64,000 bases of DNA, taken from Trichuris trichiura. Lineage: Eukaryota; Nematoda; Enoplea; Trichinellida; Trichuridae. The position numbers were made by a program, and so were the translations under genes. Below are positions 48,889 to 61,200 of this stretch, in pieces (within the stretch, counting starts at the first letter, position 1; each line of letters opens with the position of its first letter). Location: positions 310,001-374,000 of the forward strand of contig JBAJFE010000015.1 in the NCBI GenBank assembly GCA_037903355.1, read 5' to 3'. Below the pieces are notes generated by a model. The model did not search any database. It saw only the letters and a list, made by a program, of their open reading frames with translations, and had not been told where the DNA came from.

Positions 48889-50144
48889 GGGTGCAGGAGC
48901 CGACCGATTGTTTCTTATGGGAAAGCACAGTACGACCAGCGATTTTTAAGAGCTTATTTTGCCTGTTAAATTGTCATATGCATCAATCTTTTCCGAAGAC
49001 CGGTTATTCGTGCAGCTTGCGTAAAACTAGTCTTTCGAAGCTCCCCCTCCTCATTGGAAGGGAACCTGTGATTCCGCTGCTGTTTAAATACCTTTTAAAC
49101 GCAAATGCAATATACATTTCCGTCTGCGTCACCGTATCGGCTATAGCTAATTAATTCATTGCAAATTGTTATCATAAGTCATTGTATTTTGCAGATGGGG
49201 TGTCCATAAGTCTTGATGCTTAGGTATGGTACTACTGTTTGTTAGCTAGTATCATATGATCGTTTGACGAAAGCATTTGCTTTCTTCTGTTTGCCATAAG
49301 ATGGCGCTTCGAATGTTCGACCAGTCATCATCGTAAATGGTAGCCTTATCATTTCGCTTTGAATAGAAATCGCGCGCTATTTCGATTGACTGAAAAAATG
49401 ATGTTTAATCATTATCTAAACAAGCGGTTAGTTTAATTTCAGCACAGTCCGCTCCAGCGACATCCCGCTTTTTATGTATTGTTTTCCATTGACAACTAAG
49501 TCATTAATCCTAACGGAGATGCAAGTTGATTTTATTTAACTTTAGCTTTCTGAAGGTGCCTCGAAAATGCTGATAGAAGGCAATTTTTGAGCATAACTTT
49601 TACACGTTTTCAGTTGACATTTTTTGCTTTGCGTTTCCTGTTGAGCAGAAAAGTTCTTCTTCTGTTTCGATACGTAACAGTCTTCCGAAAGGAGTGACTT
49701 TGCGTGGTTCAGTAAATGTTGTCGTCAATTTTGATTCGGCCCTTTTATCTTTATTTTGTGGGAGAGTAATCGACGTCCTTTGACTGAACTTGTTTTCAGC
49801 TACGCGTATATGCGTGATAACATCTCGCAACGAGCATTAATTGCTGCCAAGTTTTGTCATCAGCAAGTGTTGCTAAGCTTATTGTGTCACTAGTTGAAAG
49901 TGTAAGAAAAATGTTAGTTTCTCAGTGAAGCGCTTCGCCTTAAGTCACGTCCGCTTTTATCGTGCAACTTGTCGTTGTTTGCCTAAGCTCTTTGCTACAT
50001 TGCGGTAAAGCAGACGGTCATGTTTCGCAATGTTAACGCAGTACTTTGTTTGATCGTTAATTAAAAAACAGCTGCATCACTTCGTCTGTGTATTTTTAAA
50101 ATTAACGTCCCGCGTTATGGCAGTGTGGGAAGGCAAATTGTTTC
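48889..50144. other. Intergenic (about 1.25 kb)
   Basis: Upstream of ETHE1. A minus-strand open frame at 49600-49830 has a fairly natural composition but no recognisable domain; it might be a further exon of the candidate at 50145-50633. Confidence 0.4.
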
Positions 50145-50633
50145 TTAAAATTTGAAAGAATGAACTTCCGTATTCCGGCAGATGGCATCATGCTTAACCA
50201 AAATTTTTCTATCTTTTGGCCATTTTGCCTTTAAAGGTAATAAGATCTTGGAATGTTTCGTCAGCTCGACATTAACACTCGCAGGTTTTGCATCGCGTAT
50301 GTTTGTTATTATACTTAAAAATGATCGATCCAAAACGAGCGTAACATTGTCACTTACCGCTGTCGGCTGAGAGCAACCGGATGTTGATTGTTTGGAGGGA
50401 GTAAATTGTTATTTATTGTAGGCAATGTTTGCTTAACGACTTTTTCGAATAGGCTGCAATGAATAGGATAGCTTCTGCTTACGTTAGCACGACAATTTGT
50501 TGCGTAGGAGTTTGGGTCGATAGTTTCATGGGCTTTATTTGGGCGTGTATGCATAGAAGATCTCGTAAAGTGATCATTGGGTTTTGACCTTTCAAAGATG
50601 GTTCGTGTGGGAAGTCAGAAAAACAGGTTGTTG
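50145..50633 (-). CDS. Tentative fragment resembling TFIIIB subunit BDP1 (gene or decayed copy)
   Basis: Two putative exons, about 50633-50483 and 50366-50145, around a 116-nt intron with a GTAAGC donor and a GCTCTCAG acceptor in phase 0. The first encodes MITLRDLLCIHAQIKPM, close to the BDP1 signature before the SANT domain (T-x-RD-hydrophobic-x7-PM). The second begins TAVSDNVTLVLDRSFLSI, similar to the following VxxDGSIILDEESLTV block, and continues to KWPKDRK...DAICRNTEVHSF, which faintly recalls a SANT helix before a stop at 50145. The expected intact SANT domain and upstream exons are not seen. It may be a divergent BDP1 with exons I missed, a pseudogene, or a coincidental match. BDP1 is part of the RNA polymerase III initiation factor TFIIIB. 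Confidence 0.28.
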
Positions 50634-52329
50634 CTTTTGAAGGAAAATTGATGGAATGGAAGTTCGCGAGAACGTTTTTAAGAAGTCAACAAACGAAACC
50701 GGTTTAAATCATCGTCATTATTTGGTGCGCAAACTCGGGAAAAGAAAAGTTTACCCAATCAGGGATGTAAGTGCTCGTGCAAACGGTTAGCCGCAAATTG
50801 CAACGTTCCGTTTTGCACTCTGCCAAAGTATCCTCTTTCTTGTAACGTAAAGATTGGTCTACCCAAATCCTATTGGATGTCACCTCTTTTGCTTGATTGC
50901 CTAAGTCGAATTGCGTTGTTGGGTTTCCCTATCGAAATCGCTGTAGAATCGCTAGTGACAAAGTGCAACGTCGAAATCTTATTTTAGGAAACATTTGAAT
51001 TTCTTCTTGAGACGACGTACGTTGCGAACTTCCAGAAACTGCGGTATAGAACTCTTTGAGCGGAAAATTTTGCTTCGCAACTTGAATCAAGAGTAATCGA
51101 TTTTCAGAAAGCAGAGCAATTCTTGCGTGCGTGGTTTATTTTTTCGAATTTTCAAATTAGAATTTACGCCCCGTGGTTGCGTTGAATTGTTCTCTTCTCC
51201 ATTTCGCTCGAAATTTCACCCTGTGAACTTCATTCTATTGAGATTGATCCATTTAGAGCGAGTTTAATCTGTCGCGATCAGCAACTGATTATTATGCATT
51301 AAAAAACGGCGTGTTGCATTATTTTCGTTGCTGTTTCATGCTGGTATGCGTCAACGCCAATACCAGAATTCGTTCGCTTTGGGTACTTCGATCGATAAAC
51401 CGCTTATGTTTAATGCCATCGACGCAGTGTTCATCTAAAATATATGTTTTTAGCTAGCTAGCTCACATCCAGCCTTTGAGTAGTAGTGCACTTGAAATTT
51501 TTGCATGTTTAAATTATTCTGTAAATCTTTCTTGCTGTACTTAGCGTAATCTGTAATTCTAATGTGGTCGCACTACTCGCTGAACCTGCTAATCTATTAG
51601 GATAGAATGGTTGTACTGTAATTATGTTTGCGTATACCAACAGCAGTACTCTAAAAGCTGCATGAAAGAAGCACTGAGAATGCCGTTGACATTTAAGTAG
51701 CTGAAATTTTGAGTCATCGTTTACTCGAGAAGAGGCCCTGAACGCGCGCGCGCCTTTTTTCAGAGTTATTCCCCAAAGCCAAAGGGGTGTGTATAATTTC
51801 GAACAGAATGACAGTCAAAGCCTAACAATATATCTTTTGCAACAGTGACTAATAGAGGCTTTGAAAAAGTTTCAGAAACTGGGCACATTTTTGACTGCGA
51901 CTGTTCACCGAGTCCTTAGAAGCGCTACGCGTCGATTAGCCTTTCAATTGATTGGGTAAATATCAAGAATGCATAAGCAAAGTTTTCTAGAAACTTTGTC
52001 AGTTCCAGTCGCTGTGGTTGAAATTTGTATTTATAGGCTCTTGATCGTCTGCTTATCGTTAACGCCAAAGTAGCGTAAATATGATAGTAACAGTTTTTTG
52101 GTCTTCGTCTAGTCTTTTCGTCCTTATCTATAGGAGCTGTACGTATTTGGTCGCTGAACGAACCAGTTCAAGTTACCAGACGTAACAATGACGCGCGTTG
52201 GGTTCCACATGCTTTGAGCGATTGCTCATTTTCAATTTATTAGTTGTTCGAGATTACAAATATGTGCCTTAAATTATGGATATTACCTCCTTGGCATATT
52301 GTAGAGATACAGGTTTTTCGTAGGTTGCG
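50634..52329. other. Intergenic upstream of MON1 (about 1.7 kb)
   Basis: Minus-strand stretches around 50770-50860 and 50940-51120 have exon-like composition between plausible splice sites but no recognisable homology; they could be upstream exons of the BDP1-like candidate. A TAGC tandem lies near 51452-51463. Confidence 0.4.
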
Positions 52330-55245
52330 ATGACACTACTGATGGCAGACGCTGACGTTACCACAGATTTGTTGTACAAAAAAGAAGACTCAAAATTGAT
52401 TGATGAACCTTCGTCAAGTCTTCTTGCCGACATGAGCTTAATATCGCCTTCCGTTGAAGCAGTACGGTGTTTGAACATCGAAGATGCGGAGGTGAGCCTT
52501 TTTCTATGCTTATCTATTCACGCAGCGTAGAGGCATTGCTGTTTTCAAAACAGTAGAATATGTTCTCTTCCTCCTAATGAGCATTCCACTGTATTTTCTT
52601 TGGTCGTTGACCAGTGTGGGCGAAAATGCGGAAAATTTTTCTTCCATAATTGCCGCGTATACTTTGCCATTTGCCTTATATGGGTGACTGACAGCTATTT
52701 ATGGTGTAATTAAGAAAGAAATCTTAATTTATTTAATCTGGTTTTGTTGGAGTATTCTTCTCCGCGGAACAGCTGACTTGTTAGAATTGGTGTTGCTTCG
52801 TAAAGGCTTTGACTTTTCCTACATTTTCGCGACAGTAATGTTTATAAGAAAGGAAAGTTTACTAGACGAAGACTATTATTGGTAAATTAGCATCTGTGAC
52901 AGTTCACTTAATGATTAAGTCGAATCTTATCTTCTAACATCGCTTGCGTTATCGCCAGTTCGTCATGCGTGAAGTTAAGTAATTTTCTTACTTCCATCAA
53001 TGGGCGAACTAAACGTTGTCACTTCTATTCGCGAAGTTTTTGCATTTTAATTGTTTACTTCTTTCCAAGTCTCTGCTCAAACTGGCCAACGGAACAACAA
53101 CGTATTATGTCAAAGAACAATCATGTCAATCTTTCTGAAAGTGAGATTACTTCGTTAATTGAAAAATAGCGACTGATGCAATGTGGAAACAGTTTTAAAC
53201 ATTTATCTATTACGCTTAGGTAACCATGACGCTGCGTCCGTGTTTGCTTACCGGTCTGACGTCATTCATGTAGTAAGTTAGAAAGGGAGCAGACCGCATA
53301 TCGTCATCTTCGTTCACAAGACAACCATTCCATTTCAGGGAATATTAACTATGTAATAACTTTCGAGAATGACTCATTCTTCATTATTTGCTCATGATAG
53401 AACAACGCATTGTAGAAATTTTTTAAAAAAATATAAACGCATTTGAACTTTGGCAGCATACGCAACGTAGCCTCGCGAAAGTTTGATGATCATCCCATTT
53501 AGCATTTGCAGGACGACTCTTCGTTGTGTGGAGACGCTTTTGAAAGCAGAAATGTTGATCATCCTTGTTGCTCCACGTACGGAGCGCTCGTGGCCGACAT
53601 CACGGCAACATCACCCGCATTGCAAATACGGATGGTTAATGCAACTGAATCGTTGCACGCTTATCCCAAACAATTATTTGTACTATCGGAAGCAGGCAAA
53701 CCGGTGTATACAAGGTTTGTGTGTGACTATGCAAAGTACTTTCCGATAATGCGCACTAATTTTTCGTCAAGTTAGATATGGTAGTGAGGAGGAATTGTCT
53801 TCATTTATGGGTGTTATACAAGCGCTCGTTTCGTTCGTCTCGTCCGCAGGCAACAATGAAGAAAGCGCAGACGAGCTTATTAGCCTGGAGACTGGCTTAT
53901 ACCGATTAGTGTTTTCAAGAAAACCGCCATTGATTCTTTGCATCGTTAGCCGACTTGGCGACTCGTATTCCCAGCTGAGTCGGCAGTTGAATTGCCTTTA
54001 CCGCTACATAGTAAGCGTGCTGACTGCAAGCCAGCTTAGGCGTATATTCGATGAACGAAAAAACTTCGATTTGCGTCGTTTGCTCACCGGCACTGAGCGA
54101 ACAATGGATCGGCTAATCTGTTGGGCCGAAAAGGACTTTTCGCTAATGTTGAATGCCATTTCTTGCCTTGCAATGCCCAGTTCGCTCAGGGAAAATTTCA
54201 CGCATACATTGAGCTCACAGTGTGCCTGCTCAAAGGTTTTCTTTTTAGGGCATACAATGGCCGGCTGAAATTGATTTCATCCTTTTCTTTTTCAGAGCGT
54301 AGTGTTCGCCGTTATTTTGGTCAACGACCAACTGGTGGCCATGTCTTGCACGAAGAATCACGTATTGTCGCCTAGCGATCTCCATATGTTGATCAATTTG
54401 GTTGCCTCCAATCCTTCATTCAAAGATGCCGAGTCTTGGTCGCCCATATGCTTGCCAACTTTTGACGAGAAGTAAGCCGTGTGACAACATACGGAACATT
54501 TATTAAAACTGCTTTAATCTTTCAGCTCCTTCCTGAGCGCCCATATCTCCTACCTTAGCGACGATGGTCCCGCTTGTCTTCTTTTGCTTACCTCAGATAA
54601 GGGTGCCTTTTTTGAAATGTCCAACTTACGAAGGAGAATAATAGAAGTACCAAAACGACGGCATATTCGCTGGCATAGAATCGTTTATCGTTTCAATTTC
54701 AGAGATTGAATAAAAGCAAAGCTCTCGCGATGCTTGACGAAGCGCTGATCGAACGGAGTGCATTCAACGTACTTCATGTAAGCGTCGTTATTCGCTTGAA
54801 AAAAAAATACCGTTGCTTCACGGTTTTGCCTTTCGTAGCTTGGCGTTGCCGACTTGATCCATTTCATCTACAAGCAACGTAGTCGTTGCCAGTATACGTG
54901 CGCGCCTATGGCGGCACCCTACGCCGGCGATAGCAACTTTGAAGCCTATCTGTTTGGCAGATACGCCGCCGCCCACGGGTACATGCACCAAAGAAACCAA
55001 ACCCGAAACATATACTATTGCAGCGCCAGTTTGGAGAGCATTCTTGGATGGGTAAACGATTTCAGCTGTTTTCCAGAGTTCGTAAATGTGACCAATACGC
55101 GCAGATTACGCCACATTTTGAAGTGTACGCCGTCTTTAGTCCGTTAACGACGAAGAACGAAGCGATCTCGCGCGTCGAACACTTGATGCGTTGGATCAAA
55201 AAGGAAGAGGTCAACTTGCTTTCACTCAACGTTGGAGTGCATTGA
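52330..55245 (+). CDS. MON1: MON1, vacuolar fusion protein (Rab7 GEF subunit)
   Basis: Subunit of the MON1-CCZ1 complex that activates Rab7 during endosome maturation; 516 aa. Eight exons: 52330-52491, 53512-53714, 53776-54235, 54296-54471, 54526-54646, 54703-54777, 54839-55051 and 55105-55245; phases agree throughout. The first longin-type domain starts QLFVLSEAGKPVYTRYGSEEE. FDLRRLLTGTERTMDRL, FAVILVNDQLVAM, SPSDLHMLINLVASNPSF, SWSPICLPTFD, FLSAHISYLSDDGP and the C-terminal ILGWITPHFEVY...HLMRWIKKEE are all MON1 hallmarks. The N-terminal exon (54 residues) is acidic/Ser-rich and poorly conserved, as in other MON1 proteins; it is separated by a 1020-nt intron, so an additional small exon could be hidden there. 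Convergent with dystroglycan. Confidence 0.95.
52492..53511 (+). other. Intron 1 of MON1 (1020 nt)
   Basis: GTGAGC donor and TTTGCAG acceptor. Longer than the other MON1 introns (53-61 nt). I see no exon I can place in it with confidence. Confidence 0.7.
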
Positions 55246-55639
55246 CGACGCGCGATGCGATCAGTAAAGTCTCTTCAACCTTTCGTAATTTGTTTTTTTA
55301 AACTGCTGTATTAAGTATATACGTATGTATAGTAGGGCGCGCGTACAGTGAGCAAGCAAAAAGGCTTGCCATAAAATAGCTAATAACAACAGTAGGCACG
55401 AATCGGGAAACGAGTGAACTGGCAAGATATAATAGTTAACGCGTAAGAGAGATAATAATAATAGTGATAAGGATAAGGACGATAATTTCAACTTGCACGA
55501 TACTCTTGTCGCTCTTTCTAAAGTAAGAGGATAAAAATAAAAACAGCTTTGCCTACCGCTCCAGGAGACCAGGGAGGACACCGTATTTGCCATTGATTGA
55601 CAACAACTCCAAGCACGAAGCGGCTCACGACTTTTGTTA
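55246..55639. other. Intergenic, convergent MON1 / dystroglycan 3' ends
   Basis: 394 bp, AT-rich, likely both 3' UTRs. Nothing else seen. Confidence 0.7.
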
Positions 55640-58251
55640 CTACGGTGGTACATAAGGAGGCGGTTCGCGAAAAGCTGGATGCCCATGTTTGGGCTTTGGA
55701 CTTCGTTCCGCCAAACGATTGGAGTCAAATGGCGGCGGCGGTGGACGATACAAAGGGTTCTCCGTGGTACGTTCCATCACTGGAGTGCGTACTTTGGGTG
55801 GCGTCCCGTTGGAAGTGCCATCTTCGGCTAATGGTTTTTGCTGGTCAGCGGTATCGCTTCGCGGAGTTGAAGAAGCGACCATATTGTTCGGCTGGAATGA
55901 GCTCAATTCGGTAACATGCAATGGCGGCTTCTCCTCCTTGAGCAACATGGGCGAGGTAGCGTTGCATTCATTTTCCGCGTCCACTTCGTCCGGAAAGATA
56001 ATAGGCGTTCCTTTGGACAAGTACTTACGTTCCGTATCTTCGGGATGTTTGCCAGCTCGTCTGTTCCTTCGATAGTAGACGCACGAAATGATGCCAGCAA
56101 TTATCAGCAACAGAAGAATAATAACGGCGGGCAACAAAGTTGACATTAAAGAACTTCCGCTGTCATCTGGTTGCGACGTCACGGACGGCTTCTTTTCAAT
56201 CGTAGTCACCGCGCTGTCTCCCTTTGAAAGCGATGGTTCGCAGGCACCTTCGTACGACAGAGCGACCGAAACTGGAGTGAACTGCGGCCGCATAAATGAT
56301 ACGAAGTCTCGTCGCAGCTGACCGTCCTTCCGACGCATCCGACCTATCAAACGACCCAATTCCCCTCGAGGGCATTTCTCCTTCAGCAATGTTCTGTTGC
56401 TCCACAAGACCACCGTTGAGCCATCCTCAATCTTATGGACCAGCACGGCGCTGGCATCGGCTTCGTTAAAGTATTCGGCCAATCGTCTGATCAATTTTAC
56501 AAAGTTGGACGAGCGCTGCCTGCAAGCAGAAGAAAAAAGGTACTTGATTCCTTTCGAAGAATGGAAAACCAAGAAAAGGGAAAACAGGCTCTCCTTTCTA
56601 CTCTACTACGCGCCTAGTTGCGGAATGACGAATCGGTGTCGCACGTCAGGAATGAAGTGAATTATTTACGGCCCTGACAGCGCGCGCATACCTTCTTGGA
56701 AAGATTGATGACATACTCAAGTGCACGTGGCGAGATGACGGCCGCTTACCTGAGGTATTTGAGATCTTCGGCGAAAGCAAGGCGTACCCTGTGATTGGGT
56801 GCTTGCGGTGGCTGATCGTCATTGCCGCTTGGCGCTTCCAAGACCCGTATAGCAAATGCATCCGAGATGGCACTACCGCTGCTGTCGTTGGCAGTAAGCG
56901 AATACTGCCACTGGCCAGTCTCCAAGCTTAGGCCAAATAGCGTACGATCCAGCTTATCCAAGTACATCCATTCCGGCTGGCTTTGATCGTCCAATCGATC
57001 CAACGAAAGACGCAGCGTAACGGTGCTTCCATCCTCAACGTCGTAGAACGTGTCGTCCGGTATGCGCACCTCGCATACAACTCCCTTATAGCAGACTACT
57101 GTGCCCAAACTTTTGCGAACTTCCGGTCTGGAGTTCGCTTTCGGTCTGGCAGTGACGGTGCTGACGAAACGACTGCGCGTCGAAGCGGGCTCCACAACAT
57201 CTTCCGGTGGTCCCACCGAAGCTGTAACTCGCGTTGTCGACATGCTCGTCACGCCTGAAGATTTGTGGTCTATTCGACTGGTAGGTCGTATGCTCAACCA
57301 TGGGCGTTGAGGAGTAGGCGTATACCAGTTGGGTTCCTGTAATGTCGCGTAAAAATGAGTTCACCTCCATAATGGACAACTTACGCCGTAGATGTCGGTA
57401 TTATAGCCAACCGAAGCGTACTTTGACTGGACGTCGCGTTCTTGGTCGACTTGTCTTTTTCGATGGTATTTTTTCAGTCTCGCAACGGCCCAGCAGAGGG
57501 TACCAATGGGATGTTTGCCGCCTTCTCCTAAAGGAAGGGCTAAGCTTGGTTGCCTATAAAGGCGTTTCCTAAACCCGGTCAACACTTCCGCTAAGGACAG
57601 AGGGAACGATTTTTCACATCCAATTGTCCATAATAGGACTGCCTGACGCATAAGTGATGGTCTCAACATAGACAGATCATTGTCGCCCGATAATGTTATG
57701 TCGGCCAAAGCTGGGCTCACATCCTGCCACTCAAGCAGTCGAAGCTGCGCGACGTCCGCATTGAGCCATTGATCGGCGGCGGAACGTAGCAACGAAATTC
57801 TGTTGTCTGGTGACAGCATCATTAGGTCGCAGTTCAACACTATAAGAAGATGTGACGTTGCGCAACTGCCATCATTGACAACGTCGAAACTATGTACGTC
57901 CATTGAGAAGACGTCTTGAACGTAGTCCTCGCGCGTTCCATTCGCCGCGGATCCATAAACGGTGACTGCAATGAAGCTTGGACCCGCGTCATGGGCTGCT
58001 GGTATCCCAGTGAGGGCGCCAGTCGCCTCATCCCAATGCAACCACCGCGGCAAATGGTCGCTTCCAGCTTCGGTCACTTTGTACTTCTTGATCGAACCTT
58101 CGAAGGCATCTCGGGGCAGAGTATAATTGAAAAGTTGACCAACGGAAGCCGTTACGTCCGGCAGTCCACTCTTGATTCGTACCTTTGAGGTCAAACAAGC
58201 GAGCACAAACAAAGTATGTAGTAGAAGTTTGAAGTGACACTGCGTTGCCAT
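55640..58251 (-). CDS. DAG1: Dystroglycan
   Basis: Laminin receptor linking basement membrane to dystrophin; 777 aa. Exons 58251-57385, 57336-56750 and 56519-55640 with matching phases. Residues 1-24 are a signal peptide. A cadherin-like domain (about 28-125; WLHWDEATGALTGIP) and an alpha-dystroglycan N-terminal (S6-like) domain (about 125-260) come first. A short Ser/Thr-rich linker (about 285-365) follows and includes YTPTPQRP. A second cadherin-like domain (EVRIPDDTFYDVEDGSTV) leads into the SEA-like region with DG|STVVLWSNRTL (G518-S519), which aligns with the autoproteolytic G-S that separates alpha and beta chains. One membrane span (about 611-634) is followed by basic YYRRNRR, then GTPIIFPDEVD as in vertebrates, and the protein ends PPPYVPP, the PPxY ligand of the dystrophin/utrophin WW domain. 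The mucin-like linker is much shorter than in vertebrates. The 230-nt intron 2 is the longer one. Confidence 0.97.
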
Positions 58252-61200
58252 AGTTGAACTGCTTGGAGAGAGAGAAAAAGCGGGGAATGTTAGACTAGAA
58301 GATTGCCCAGTAGTGACCGCTGATCGCCTTTACAAAGTGTTGCTTGCTTGGAGCCGCATGTCGACCTGGTTTACACTGCGCAAAGAGGACTCCGCACGGA
58401 ACTGTTGCTGCAACAAGAAAACATGCAAATGGACATAAGAAAACCGGACGAAGCGACAGTCGAGCTTAAATGTACAACAGGTCGCGTAAGGTCGAACTGC
58501 AAACAGTCAACACGACGAGTAGAAGAAGAAGAAGAGGCGCTGTTCGACAACTCGGCTACACAACAAACAAATCAAAAGGCCTTAGAGAAAAAAGAGCGAA
58601 TCGCGCCTTCTTCTGCCGCCAAGTGTCGCCATCTACTATAAAGCTTCAATGACCGTCATCGTATGGAGAGATAAAACGAGGAGCAAAAAAGAAAACATAC
58701 GCCTCCGTCGGCGTTTTCTTTAACTATGACAACGCACGCTATATGTACGTCGTGCCCATCAACGGAGACGACTTAATGAGCCGTCAACGGTCGTGACCGG
58801 TTGTCTTTCATCGATAACCATCAGGACGGACGGACGGCCCGCTCCGGCGCTTCTCCGGAAGGTCAGACCAAAACGCCGCAGAGTTCACATAGCCGACTAC
58901 GGACGTCCGTGGTTGTGGAAATTTTCAAGAAATTGAATTGCAAGACGGCGCCGCAATTTGGAACCGTATTGATCGTCGTCGCTCGGGTTCATCTTCCACC
59001 GAGTGCATTAACGTCATTAGGCCCCAATGAAGGCGGGCTAAAATGACCAAGAATGTCGCCCTAGGAGGATGTAAGGAAAAAACGCGTTTGGAATCAATGG
59101 TATTCTTCCTCTTGTCGCTGACGCAACAGAAGGCAACGCAAACAAGCTGAACCATTGTAGGATGATTGTTGTTGGTACAACAAAAAAAGTGAACCATCGT
59201 TCCTATCGCGAGGCGCGGATGTAGCACCTTGGGACAACGATAACTGGCTTGACGGCAGCTTCTGGTTGGTGAAAAAGTCCGGCAAATATTTGCAAAAGCT
59301 GTGTCACAACCGGTAAGGTCAACACTACCGTGTCACCTGATTCCGTCAATGGCTCAGAGCCAAGTAGCCGAGGGTAGCGACAATCTTGGCGCGCCGCCTT
59401 ACGCCCTCTGTTACTGCCGGCAGATGGAGAGTGAAGCTCGGGAGAATTACAGCCAAGGAACCCTATCGATCATTGAGAAAAAGAAAATGAAAATAGGAAG
59501 GACAATGGATGACGGGTGACCAAGTGCCATAAGCACTGGATGGTCAGTAGGAAGGAGAACATCATTAATGCATTAAAAAGCTGGAGAAACTGTCACGAGC
59601 TGAGTAGTTGATCATATTAAATTTGGAATAGGCCCAATGACCAATAGGAGAAAGTGATCGCCTGGTGTCGAGCAAATAAATGCCATGAAAGGACAATGGA
59701 GCAAGGTCGGGTTCGTGATGGAGTCGCATGAAGCCCCGTTGCCAATCAAACAATATCGTCGTCAACTTTATCGGTTCGCCATGAGTTATTATGGCCATCG
59801 ACCGTCGCCCCAACACCGGTGCGAGAACAAGGGCGACCAGTGGCCGTCATGGAGATCATTGTCAAAGTTTAGCCGCTTCGACAATTACGCATACGGGCGA
59901 ACGAACATCGCGCAATACGGCATGCTGCCATCGGTTGCTTAGGTTTCCCGGCAAACTAGAACATGCGCACTGTTGTCAAGCAGCGAAGCATGTAATGTTG
60001 GCCAACGCGGAACAACGAACCGCGTTGACAAGAAGGTTCCCATTACAATCAACCTCGAAATAGGACCCCCGTCGAACATGGCGTCCGGTCGGTTGAAGAC
60101 TATGAGTCAATGGGCTTTTCTTAAAAATGAAAGAAAGAAAAACGAGGCGGCCATTCAGACAGCAACGAGGCCGATCAAATGCTGCCGTGGGCAGTTGTTG
60201 AAGCAATCATGCATAGGTTTCGCTAAGGCAGTCGTTTTGCAAATCTCGGCGCTTTGGAATTTACGGCTGTTTCTCAAAGCAGCTTTTAAAACTGCCAGCC
60301 GTTGCGCGCCGCCCCTGGCGCCTAACGACCGTAGGAAGAGGGCGACAATTGCTCTCGCCCAAACGTCCCTTATGACCCACCTGGGCTATCACCATCCGCA
60401 GGTGTCCTTGACAATAAACGAGAGCAACCGTGAGGCTTAATCGCGAAGAGGCCGGTGTCAAAATGACGTGACATTACGCCGGACAAATGCTGTCCCTACT
60501 GGAAGCCCAAAGCGTACGGAAGGGACAACAGCTGTCCATGTGTGCAAACTGGTCAAAGCCAAAATTAACGACGAGAAAAGGGAGCACGTAAACAAAGCTA
60601 GTTTGCCGCGCGCAACGTCTCAGCAACCGTGCATGCATGCTCTTGACGTTGGGCGGCGAAGAAAATTGCAAGAGACGAATGCAACAACTTACCGGAATGG
60701 AAGGCAGTTCGGCCGCTCTGCCAAAACGTGATGGCACTTTTCCAAGCGCCAAAAAGTTTCTGCAAAGCCCCTGACCAGCTGTTAAGTACTTTCAAACTGA
60801 AGTGTACTGTGTGAACGCAGGTTAGTTGTCAAATTCGCGGTAATGTGGCTTGTCTATTTTTTACAGACGAAGTCTGACAGTAGCGGTTGTTGTAAACGTA
60901 ATCGTGAGGTTAAAAGACGGTAAAGTAAAGTGAAAGTGGTGGTAAATTTAAAAGTGTTTAAGCCTTGGAAACCGCGCTCCTTCAGCAGCAGAGAAGTAGA
61001 CAACGCCTGGAAGTGCGGATGTTTAGCGAAATTCTTGTTCAAATAAGGTTTGAAGACCATCAATGCATTCCGAAGTAAGTCTGGCTATGATTTGACGTTG
61101 TAATACATTCTTTGCGTAGAAAGCACGTCGTAAAATGAGTAGTAGCGAGTACATTAACTCTAAATTGCTTTATTTTCTAATTAAAAACTCCGCGCCTTGG

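Noticed and set aside
59973..60440. 155-codon plus-strand frame upstream of dystroglycan
   Set aside because: No recognisable domain. Sits in the GC-rich 5' flank, where chance frames are long.
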